A DNA stretch of 64,000 bases from positions 10,623 to 74,622 of the forward strand of contig DATBHX010000047.1 of the NCBI GenBank assembly GCA_036557225.1, written 5' to 3'. Within the stretch, counting starts at the first letter, position 1. Every line of letters begins with the position of its first letter. Shown here in pieces: positions 8,655 to 16,175 of this stretch. This stretch comes from Angelobacter sp036557225 (lineage in GTDB: Bacteria > Acidobacteriota > Terriglobia > Terriglobales > Acidobacteriaceae). Below the pieces are notes generated by a model, which searched no databases, had not been told where the DNA came from, and was given only the letters and a program-made list of their open reading frames with translations. A program made the position numbers and the translations under genes.

Positions 8655-10037
8655 TTAGTGAGCGGACGGGCCCCCGGAAGAGCTCCCGCTGGTACCGCTA
8701 TTATTGGAGGTCGTACAAACATTGCCGATCCCGATGCTGGATAGCGCCTGGCAAAGATCGGCGCGCCCGTGGCCCATCTGCGGGACCGAGGCGCCCCGGG
8801 AAATGGCGTTGGCAACGTCTCCGGGATGATAGGTCGGCCGGGCCTCGAGAACCAACGCGGCTTCGCCGGCGATCAACGGCGCGCTGAATGACGTTCCCCA
8901 TCCTGCCGCATAATTCCCGCCAGGATAAGTAGTAACAATCCCTTCGCCCGGCGCCGCGATAAACACCGCATTGGTGCCGAAATTGGTGAATGAGCTTTTT
9001 GCGTCGTTATTGCTGGTGGAACCCACGCCGATCACAAGGTTATAGGCTGCCGGATACACCAGCATTTGCTGCCCGTCATTTCCAGAGGCTGCCACAATGA
9101 CCACGTTCTTGCTGAGCGCGTATTGAATCGCGGCCGCCAACGATGGCGAATTCTGCGTGATCTCAAAGCTCATGCTGATGACGTCGGCGCCATGGTCCGC
9201 GGCAAAGTAGATGGCGCGCACAATGTTGAAGAGGTCAGAGCTGCCATCGCCCGCGAAGGCCTTGAGCGGCATGATCCTGGCATTCGGAGCAAACAGATGC
9301 ACGATCCCTGCGGTCATGGTGCCATGACCAAAAGCGCTGGGCGGACCATCCAGAATGCCTGTGGTTGACTGGGTCAGAATGGCGACCGTAAACGCGTTCA
9401 GCTGGACCAGGTTCTGGCCATCAAGAATGCCGGTAGTCGACTGCGTCAGGGCCGCTGCGGTCGCGGGATCAAGATCATTCAGTTCGGAAGGGCTGGCGGA
9501 CTCATTGACGAAGTTATAACCGGGAACCAGGACCGGGCTGAGAGCCGGATGCGTGAGATCAACCCCGGTATCAATCAAAGCAACGGTAACGCCATTTCCT
9601 GTGAGGTTGACTCCGGTTTGCGCGTCGATCTGACGCGTGATGCCTGTAGCTGGCTGCCGCACGTAGTTGCTGGGAACTTTCGCGCCGAAATAATTCACTA
9701 CGCTGCGCCCCGGCAGACCGTCAAGAATGCCGGTGGTGGACTGCGTCAGGCTGGCGATGGTGGCGCCGGAAAGCTCAGGAACACCGAGGGAGCGGTCAGA
9801 CTCAAAGCTCAATACGTCGGGATCACTGGCGATGGTTGTGTCCACCGAAAACGTTGAAACCAGCGTGACTCCGCGTTGAGAGAGTTGCGTGATTTGCGTG
9901 AGGCCATGGCGGCCGCAGACGTCCCGCGTTTTGCTGGGCGAGGTCACCAGAACAAACTTGTTCTGGGCTGGTAGCGATACACTCGTCAACAAAAGAAGGC
10001 CACACAAAAAACGTGCAAGCACCCTGAAATGTGCCAT
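8655..10037 (-). CDS. Exported subtilisin-like (S8) serine peptidase with three QSTTGILD repeats (copy A)
   Basis: A 460-residue S8 peptidase. It has a signal peptide (residues 1-24), an inhibitor-I9-like propeptide (about 27-92), and a catalytic domain with Asp156 (LIDTGVD), His238 (FGHGTM), oxyanion Asn320 (ASGND) and Ser383 (GTSFSAP). All triad residues are present, so it should be active. The octapeptide QSTTGILD occurs at 99-106 (propeptide/catalytic junction), 199-206 and 223-230 (an insertion between the catalytic Asp and His). The C-terminus is Ser/Gly-rich and ends GGPSAH. It is last of the minus-strand cluster, 392 bases after its paralogue, and is followed by a terminator. It likely acts in the periplasm or outside the cell. 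Confidence 0.92.
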   Translation of the reverse strand: MAHFRVLARFLCGLLLLTSVSLPAQNKFVLVTSPSKTRDVCGRHGLTQITQLSQRGVTLVSTFSVDTTIASDPDVLSFESDRSLGVPELSGATIASLTQSTTGILDGLPGRSVVNYFGAKVPSNYVRQPATGITRQIDAQTGVNLTGNGVTVALIDTGVDLTHPALSPVLVPGYNFVNESASPSELNDLDPATAAALTQSTTGILDGQNLVQLNAFTVAILTQSTTGILDGPPSAFGHGTMTAGIVHLFAPNARIMPLKAFAGDGSSDLFNIVRAIYFAADHGADVISMSFEITQNSPSLAAAIQYALSKNVVIVAASGNDGQQMLVYPAAYNLVIGVGSTSNNDAKSSFTNFGTNAVFIAAPGEGIVTTYPGGNYAAGWGTSFSAPLIAGEAALVLEARPTYHPGDVANAISRGASVPQMGHGRADLCQALSSIGIGNVCTTSNNSGTSGSSSGGPSAH

Positions 10038-10429
10038 TTCTAACTTGGTCCCCCTTGCATCCCACCCGATGGAACGAGAGGGCTCCCTTCGGCTGTATTC
10101 CGTCGAACGGGTCGAGTATAGCCAGAGTGGAAATTACCAGTGAAAGTTTAATTTTTGTTTCCAGCCGTTGAGCCATCTCCTATAAGCGTATAAAAAGAGA
10201 AAAAGCATCACACGGCCTGTGCGGCAGGATCAGCTGTAAACAAATGATTTAAAAGTAAGTATTCGTCTTGCGCGGCGAGCAAAAAACAGCCTTCGGCCCA
10301 CGCAAGCCTACAATTCTGGATCGCTGAATCCCGCGCCAAAAAGCAACGGAAATACGCAAAAGACTGCATAAATCTATTAGATTTGCTAATAAATTTTTGC
10401 TGATCGTTGAAATAGCGGGAAATTCGAGA
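10038..10429. other. Spacer between the two subtilase genes; possible promoter/operator
   Basis: This 392-base spacer has no ORF I trust. On the minus strand a TATACT box lies at 10120-10115, about 80 bases before the copy-A start, without a convincing -35. Near the copy-B end there are overlapping AT-rich palindromes: AAATCTATTAGATTT at 10370-10384 and ATTAGATTTGCTAAT at 10377-10391. They could be an operator or weak terminator. A G-rich stretch 15-20 bases ahead of the copy-A ATG may contribute to ribosome binding. Confidence 0.35.
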
Positions 10430-11881
10430 CTACGGGTGGCTTGGCCCGCCGCTGGTGCTTCCGCTGGTGGAGTTTGTGGTGGTCGAACTGCTGCCGGAAG
10501 TGCTTCCCGAGGTGCTACTTGTGCTGGAACTTGAGCCGCCGCTGTTAACCAGGTTTGTTAATGACGCAAAGAGATCGATGCGTCCATAGCCCATATCGCT
10601 GATTTGTTTGGTCTTGGACAGCCAATTGGTAATGTCGCCCGGCCTTGATAAAGGGCGAGCCTGCAGAACCAGCGTAGCGGCGCCTGAGAGCATCGGAGCG
10701 CTGAAAGAGGTCCCCCAACCCGCTGCGTAGTTGCCGCCAGGATAGGTCGTGATTACTCCCTCGCCCGGCGCGGCGAAAGTGACAACGCCTGAGCCGAAGT
10801 TGGAGAAGTTGCTCTTGGTGTCACTACTGGTGCTGGAGCCGATGCCCTGGACTCCGCCGTAGCTGGCGGGATAGACCAGGGTCTTCAAGCCATCATTGCC
10901 CGACGCAGCCACCAGAATCACATTTTTGCTGAGAGCATACTGAACCGCAGCCTGTAACCCGGGGGAGGGCTGGCTAATGCTGAAGCTCATGCTGATCACG
11001 CTGGCGCCATTGTCGGCCGCGTAGTAGATGGCGCGGATGATATCAGAGAGGTCTGAAGATCCATCGGCGTGGAATGCCTTCAACGGCATGATCTTTGCCG
11101 TAGGCGCGATCAGGTGGACAATCCCAGCCACCATGGTGCCGTGCCCAAATTCACTGAGGGTGGAATCCAGAATTCCCGTGGTCGATTGATCCAGGATCCC
11201 TGTTGTAGATTGCGACAATATCGCCACAGCCGCCGCATTCAGGACCAGGGTGTTCTGCGCGTCGAGAATGCCGGTGGTCGATTGCTGCAGCGCAGCAGCC
11301 ATGGCTGGATTGAGGTCAGCCAGCTCTGATGCGCCTGGCGTGTCGCGGGTAAAGTCGTAGCCTGGAACCAAAACTCCGGTAAGGGCTGGGTGATTAATAT
11401 CAGCGCCGGTATCGATAATGGCCACGACGCCAGTACCGGTCAAATTCGTTGCCGTACGAGCGTCGCCCAGACGAATAATGCTCGTGGCCGTCTGTGTGGT
11501 GTAGTTGCTGGGAACGGTGCTTCCGAAGAAGTTAACCAGCGTGCGCCCGACCAGAGAATCAAGAATTCCTGTGGTGGATTGCGTCAGCGTCGCCTGGGTT
11601 GCGCCGTTCAACTCCGGCAGGCTCAGATTCTGTTGCGGCTCGAAACTGACAACCTTGAGATCAGATTCAACTTCTGTCTCTACTCCGGTCACGTTGGCCG
11701 AAGGAGAAGTGACCAGCATCACGCAGTTGGTGCCGTCAAAAAGTTCTTTGACTACAGTAAGGCCATGGCTGTCGACCACCGATTGAACATTGCTGGGAGA
11801 AGCCGTGAGGATGTAGCTGCTCTGCGCTGCCAGCGGCAGGGCGGTCAACAGAGCTACGAACAGTAATGTGCGTTTCCTCAT
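10430..11881 (-). CDS. Exported subtilisin-like (S8) serine peptidase with four QSTTGILD repeats (copy B)
   Basis: A 483-residue paralogue of the neighbouring S8 peptidase with the same plan: signal peptide (1-20), propeptide (about 22-95), Asp157 (IIDTGAD), His247 (FGHGTM), Asn329 (ASGND), Ser392 (GTSFSAP). QSTTGILD occurs at 101-108, 200-207, 224-231 and 232-239; the last two are directly head to tail. The tail (about 445-483) is Ser/Thr/Gly low-complexity and ends GGPSHP, matching copy A's GGPSAH. It begins 34 bases after the zinc-finger-like gene, so the two are probably one transcript. Tandem duplication is the simplest origin. Confidence 0.92.
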   Translation of the reverse strand: MRKRTLLFVALLTALPLAAQSSYILTASPSNVQSVVDSHGLTVVKELFDGTNCVMLVTSPSANVTGVETEVESDLKVVSFEPQQNLSLPELNGATQATLTQSTTGILDSLVGRTLVNFFGSTVPSNYTTQTATSIIRLGDARTATNLTGTGVVAIIDTGADINHPALTGVLVPGYDFTRDTPGASELADLNPAMAAALQQSTTGILDAQNTLVLNAAAVAILSQSTTGILDQSTTGILDSTLSEFGHGTMVAGIVHLIAPTAKIMPLKAFHADGSSDLSDIIRAIYYAADNGASVISMSFSISQPSPGLQAAVQYALSKNVILVAASGNDGLKTLVYPASYGGVQGIGSSTSSDTKSNFSNFGSGVVTFAAPGEGVITTYPGGNYAAGWGTSFSAPMLSGAATLVLQARPLSRPGDITNWLSKTKQISDMGYGRIDLFASLTNLVNSGGSSSSTSSTSGSTSGSSSTTTNSTSGSTSGGPSHP

Positions 11882-11915
11882 CGTCGGGTTCCATTGCGTA
11901 TTAAGATTGACGAAG

Positions 11916-12548
11916 CTAAAGCTGCGGCGCTTTCCCTAACACCACTTCCAGTTCCTGGCCTCTGGCCTCGAGCGGCACCAGCAAACGCAAATCGCTTTCC
12001 GGAACGTACTCCAGCTGAAACTCTCCGAAGGTGTTGCTGATGGAGCGAGTCAGCTCGCGATCTCCAGCTACAAGAATTACGGGTACATTGGCCAGGTTTT
12101 CTTCCGGCGCTTTCTGGTTGGCGATCTGACCAACCAGCACCATGCTGGCCGAGCCTTTTTCGTGCTCAAAACGAAGATCTACTGAATAGTCGCCGGCGTG
12201 AAACAGCACCTGGCGATTGATCTGATGTGTGCCTCTGACTCCAACCGGTTGTGGATCATTCAAGCTGTCATAAACCAGGTTTCCCAACAGGCGTTGCAGC
12301 GCGCTGCGACGCGGCGCATGCGCCAGCCCGACCAGCGCTTTTACCTGCAACTCCGCTACCCGCGGGATTTCAAATTTAGCTTCGCGCTGGCAGATGCCGG
12401 CGAATCGTGCAAGGACAGCCTGTACTTTCTCACACTTGGAGCACCCAAACCGTAGATGGGCCAGCATTTGTTCTCGCTGCTCTGCGGAGACTACATTGCG
12501 TACGTAATCTGCCCACTCAGTAATGTCGAAATGGCGCGCTTGAGTCAT
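11916..12548 (-). CDS. Zinc-finger-like protein, candidate anti-sigma or adaptor
   Basis: A 210-residue soluble protein. The N-terminus (ITEWADYVRNVVSAEQREQMLAHL) leads into His31-x4-Cys36-x2-Cys39, which resembles the H-x3-C-x2-C zinc-binding anti-sigma (ZAS) motif but has one extra spacer residue. No membrane segment is seen. The C-terminal half (about 100-210) is beta-rich, with GEFQLEYVPESDLRLLVPL resembling a carboxypeptidase-regulatory-like fold. Its location between the CHAT gene and a subtilase, in a cluster with an ECF sigma factor, makes a sigma-control role reasonable, but this is inference. Confidence 0.7.
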   Translation of the reverse strand: MTQARHFDITEWADYVRNVVSAEQREQMLAHLRFGCSKCEKVQAVLARFAGICQREAKFEIPRVAELQVKALVGLAHAPRRSALQRLLGNLVYDSLNDPQPVGVRGTHQINRQVLFHAGDYSVDLRFEHEKGSASMVLVGQIANQKAPEENLANVPVILVAGDRELTRSISNTFGEFQLEYVPESDLRLLVPLEARGQELEVVLGKAPQL

Positions 12549-12591
12549 ATTTGGACTTTTTCTTCGGTCACAAAGCTTACAAATTTATGAA

Positions 12592-12622
12592 GGGGAATAC
12601 GGCTTCCGGGTCCATATTCCCC
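12592..12622 (-). promoter_or_regulatory. Stem-loop upstream of the zinc-finger-like gene
   Basis: A perfect 8-base inverted repeat (12592-12599 with 12615-12622, GGGGAATA) with a 15-base loop lies in the 165-base gap between the CHAT gene end and the zinc-finger-like gene start. On the minus strand it is followed by TTCATAAATTT, not a clean T-run. It could be an attenuator, a processing site, or a weak terminator separating the two transcription units. Confidence 0.45.
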
Positions 12623-12713
12623 CTTTAGCAGTCGACGGATGAGCCTGCTTCTGGTTCATAAGAGTCCCTCAGAACCCCAAAAATATACCCTCGGGAAGAT
12701 TTTTCGGGCATTA

Positions 12714-15581
12714 TCAGACCTTCCCAACCAGCGCAAAAGCCGCCCAATAGTACGGATGACGATGCTTTTCCTTCAGGTTCATCACAGACTTTCGTAATGC
12801 ATTCGCCTTGCTGGCGGAACTTTTGAAGTTCCGGTAAAAGTCAGCCATAAACTCGGCGGTGCTCTGGTCATGCACCTCCCACAGGCTGACCATCAGGGTC
12901 TGGGCGCCGGCATACAACAGCCCACGCACCAGGCCGATCAGTTCATCGCCGCCGATCACTACATTCATGCCGGTGCCACAACCGCTCAAGGTGACCAGTT
13001 CGGCGTCAAAGTTCAGCTGATACAAGTCAAACAGGCTCAACAGTGACGTGCCCAGCCGCAGCGAGGAAAACATTGGGTTGTCCTGGCGAAAATAGCCGTG
13101 CGTCGCGATGTGGATAAAACGGCTTCGTGGGCCCAGGCTGCGCAGCCGCTCTTCCGTGGCTTCATCACCGATAAAGAGATGGGCGTTGTCCATGGCAGAA
13201 GCCACGAAGCGCGCCTCGTCGGCGATGTACGGCGCGCGGGCGTCCGGGACGGCCAGGACCAGGGCTTCGCCAGTGCTCTGCGGCTGGCTCTTCTCCTGGC
13301 AAGCGGCAAAGATGCTGCTGCTGGGAGCGTACGAGATGGAAAAATCGTCGATCAGGTATTGCTGGCCATCGGACAGCGCATGGAACGGCAGGTAATGCAG
13401 AAAAGAATGTGGGACAATGACCAGGTGCTCGGCCGTGAGCTGGTTGCGGACCGGAGCGATCAAGAGCGAATACAGCTCCTCCAGGTGCGCCTGCGTGGCA
13501 TCCAGCAATGACTTTTCCAGCGCTTGCGTGTAATCATCCCCGAGCCGGAACTTCGCCAGCTGCAACTGCAGCAGTCGCAGCTTTTCCCGCACCGGCATTA
13601 CATCACCCAAAGCCACAACCTTGAACTCCGTGCGTGAAATCAGGCAGACATAGAAACGGTTGCGGGCCGCGTAATACTCAACCAGCTGCGTGTTCTCCGG
13701 CAACAGCCGCTGCAACTCTTCCACCGGCACGGTCCTGGCGTTCTGCAGGCTGGCAAATTCACGGTCTACGTTCTGGACTTTAGAAAAAGCTTTCACCAGA
13801 TCGTCTTCATAACTGCGGCTCAACTGGCGCAGCTGCTGGATTCGCTCCGGTGAGCTCCCTTCCCGATTCAACTCTTCCAGTTCAATCTGGTGGTAGGTCC
13901 AGTTCAGCTTCTGGCGCAGATCGCGAAATTCTCCCATGGCTGGCGAAACCGAATCCGCTTCCCGCGCGGCCAGCGACGACGAGCGAAACGCGATCAGATC
14001 AGCCAAGCTACGCGATTTGGCCTGTTCAATGTACTCAAAGGCCTCTTTCTGCGCGCGCTCGCCAAAGCTCACCGCCAACGAGGTGATGACCAGCCCTTCA
14101 TAAACCGCCAGCTTGTTCTTGAGAAAGGCAATCTTCAGCTCTTCTTTTCCCAAATGGCTGCGCAGATCTTCCAGCTTGCGGAAGGCGTGCTCATAGGCAT
14201 GGCGCGCCAGCTCCGTGTTGCCGCTGGCCTCCTCCGCCTGGCCCAGCATGAAATAAGCCTGATAAACCGCCGGTGAATCGATATGAATCAATCGCGCCAA
14301 CGCCGCGCTGCAATAGCGTCGTGACTCTTCCGGGTCGGAGACGCGCAATTCGATCGCCGCCAGCAGCAGCTCGCACAGCGCGGCCTTCGAGGCCAATGTG
14401 GAGCCGGCAAAGTAGGCGAGCGCGGTTGCCGCCAGGTCTTCGGCATCATCATTTTCCCCCGCTTCATAAAGCACCAGCGCCTTGTACAAGTCGATCAGCG
14501 CGGGCCACAGCTTGTTCTGTTCCTTGACGAAGAGTTCACGCGCGTGATCAAAAATCTCCAGCGCCAGCTTGTATCGGCCTTGCTGGCTGGTGGCGATGGC
14601 CGAGAACGCCGCCGCCTTCGCCGCTTCATACGTCATTCCAAGGTCGGTGAAAGCCATGAACGCGTCCTGCGCCAGCTCCGTGCCGCCCTCGGTCAGGTTC
14701 AGTTCCAGATAGATTTCTGATTCGTCCAGATCGCATAGCGCCTGGTGGTAGCGATCGCCCAGCGTAGCGCACAGCGCGCGCGTCTGGTCATAGAGTTCGA
14801 TCGCACGCAGGTATTCGCCCCGTAGATAGTGCAGGTAAGCTACGTTGTAGTCAGCCTCAGCGACAAGCAAAGAAAAACCGTGCTCCTGGCAGTGTTGCTT
14901 GGCCAGCCGGTAGGTCTCCTCGGCACGGGGGAAGTCATGCAGGCTGATGTAGCAGACCGCCAGGTTCCGCAACACCGCGGCGATGTCGAGCGATTCTCCG
15001 CACTGTAGAAATTCACTGTATGCGCGTTCATACAGCTCCACCGCTTCCTGGAAACGGTCCTGCCGGTAATACACGTTGGCGATGTTGCTATCGAGCCGCG
15101 CCAGCCGTAACCGGTCTTTGTGGGCATAAAAAATCGAGCGCGCCCGCTCACCGAGCTTGAAGGCGCGTTCGTACTGCCCGTCATAAATCAGGCTTTGCAG
15201 CGCGCCGCTGATGGTGCGGGCGTAATCCACGTCGCGCCCAGTCTGCTCAAAAATATCCAGCGCCTTTTCGTATTCCTGAATGGCAGGTTTGTGCTTGCCG
15301 GTGAGGTACAGTACGTGCCCCATGGCGCGAGCGCTCTGCGCAGTGGCGTAGGGATCGCTGATCTCTTTGGCGACCCACGTGCTGGCCTGGGCAAGCTTAC
15401 CGGCCTTGTCCAGGTCCATGTGGGCGAAGGTAACGACGGCGTTGTACAGGGAGTCGACGGTCTCATTGCTGCAGGCCTGCTTTCGCGCAGCCAGAAAAGC
15501 GCGGCGCTGCTCCTCTTCCGCGATGGCGGCCAGGTCAACAATCCACTGTTCCAGACCGAAGTTCGTCCCTTGCTGCGACAT
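12714..15581 (-). CDS. TPR-CHAT protein (caspase/separase-like peptidase)
   Basis: A 955-residue cytoplasmic protein. About residues 40-480 are tandem tetratricopeptide repeats (for example LYDQTRALCATLGDRYHQAL), then a helical linker. The C-terminal CHAT domain (about 640-955) carries the clan CD dyad His828 (HIATHG) and Cys868 (TLSGCGTG). Both catalytic residues are intact, so peptidase activity is expected. CHAT is the family that includes separase-related and Craspase-type TPR-CHAT proteases; the TPRs usually receive the activating signal. ATG at 15581 follows the sigma-factor stop without a gap (TAGATG), pointing to translational coupling. The substrate is unknown. Confidence 0.93.
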   Translation of the reverse strand: MSQQGTNFGLEQWIVDLAAIAEEEQRRAFLAARKQACSNETVDSLYNAVVTFAHMDLDKAGKLAQASTWVAKEISDPYATAQSARAMGHVLYLTGKHKPAIQEYEKALDIFEQTGRDVDYARTISGALQSLIYDGQYERAFKLGERARSIFYAHKDRLRLARLDSNIANVYYRQDRFQEAVELYERAYSEFLQCGESLDIAAVLRNLAVCYISLHDFPRAEETYRLAKQHCQEHGFSLLVAEADYNVAYLHYLRGEYLRAIELYDQTRALCATLGDRYHQALCDLDESEIYLELNLTEGGTELAQDAFMAFTDLGMTYEAAKAAAFSAIATSQQGRYKLALEIFDHARELFVKEQNKLWPALIDLYKALVLYEAGENDDAEDLAATALAYFAGSTLASKAALCELLLAAIELRVSDPEESRRYCSAALARLIHIDSPAVYQAYFMLGQAEEASGNTELARHAYEHAFRKLEDLRSHLGKEELKIAFLKNKLAVYEGLVITSLAVSFGERAQKEAFEYIEQAKSRSLADLIAFRSSSLAAREADSVSPAMGEFRDLRQKLNWTYHQIELEELNREGSSPERIQQLRQLSRSYEDDLVKAFSKVQNVDREFASLQNARTVPVEELQRLLPENTQLVEYYAARNRFYVCLISRTEFKVVALGDVMPVREKLRLLQLQLAKFRLGDDYTQALEKSLLDATQAHLEELYSLLIAPVRNQLTAEHLVIVPHSFLHYLPFHALSDGQQYLIDDFSISYAPSSSIFAACQEKSQPQSTGEALVLAVPDARAPYIADEARFVASAMDNAHLFIGDEATEERLRSLGPRSRFIHIATHGYFRQDNPMFSSLRLGTSLLSLFDLYQLNFDAELVTLSGCGTGMNVVIGGDELIGLVRGLLYAGAQTLMVSLWEVHDQSTAEFMADFYRNFKSSASKANALRKSVMNLKEKHRHPYYWAAFALVGKV

Positions 15582-16175
15582 CTAGAATCCCAATTCCGCC
15601 AAGATCTTTTGCAAACGGTTGAGACAACGGCCGCGAATGAAGCCAATGGAGCCGGTGGCCAGCCCAAGCTTCTGCGCCACTTCGTTGTAGGGTACCGGCG
15701 GCTGCTCGTAGAACAGCAGCCTCACCAGTTCAGCGCAGCGGGGCGTAAGACGCTCAATCGCGTCGCGAACGGCCTGCTCTTCCTGTACTTCCTGCAGTAT
15801 CTCCGGAGCCTCGGCGATTTCCTCCGCCACCTCCTGCTCCATGGCATCCAGCTCAACGTCCCCTTTCTGCTGCTTCTTCCAGTGGAAACACTTGTGCGTG
15901 GCCACCGTAATCAGCCAGGAGCGCAGTGATTCAATCTTCCTGAGCTTGGCCAGGTTGGTGAACAAGTCGATGCAGACATTCTGAAAGATGTCTCCGGCAT
16001 CGTCAGGACTGAAGCCATACTTGACCGGAACGGAATAAATCAGCCGCTTGTACTTATCGATCAGTGTATTCCAGGCCCGCTCGTCGCCGGCCAGACACTC
16101 CTGTACCAGCCGCTCGTCTTCAGCCGCAGTGTCCCGGGTTGTAGGTAAAGATATTTCCTTGGCGTTGTCGTCCAT
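15582..16175 (-). CDS. ECF-type RNA polymerase sigma factor
   Basis: A 197-residue sigma-70 family protein with only regions 2 and 4. Region 2 runs from about 20 to 90 and contains DDAGDIFQNVCIDLF, IESLRSWLITVATHKCFHWKKQQ. Region 4 is at about 135-195 and has a helix-turn-helix (YNEVAQKLGLATGSIGFIRGRCLNRLQKIL). Between them is an acidic Glu-rich linker. The frame extends 16 codons upstream, but ATG 16175 is preferred: it overlaps the stop codon of the solute-binding-protein gene by one base (TGATG). Its target promoters cannot be read from this window; autoregulation of the cluster is a reasonable guess. Confidence 0.92.
   Translation of the reverse strand: MDDNAKEISLPTTRDTAAEDERLVQECLAGDERAWNTLIDKYKRLIYSVPVKYGFSPDDAGDIFQNVCIDLFTNLAKLRKIESLRSWLITVATHKCFHWKKQQKGDVELDAMEQEVAEEIAEAPEILQEVQEEQAVRDAIERLTPRCAELVRLLFYEQPPVPYNEVAQKLGLATGSIGFIRGRCLNRLQKILAELGF

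Noticed and set aside
10038..10120. Possible c-di-GMP (GEMM) riboswitch before subtilase copy A
   Set aside because: A GGGTGGGATGCAA stretch is reminiscent of the consensus, but the GGCAAACC-type half and the tetraloop-receptor pairing are missing.
12714..15581. TPR-CHAT protein as part of a type III-E CRISPR (Craspase) system
   Set aside because: Same domain pair, but no gRAMP effector, repeat array or Csx30-like gene is nearby; the partners are a transporter and a sigma factor.
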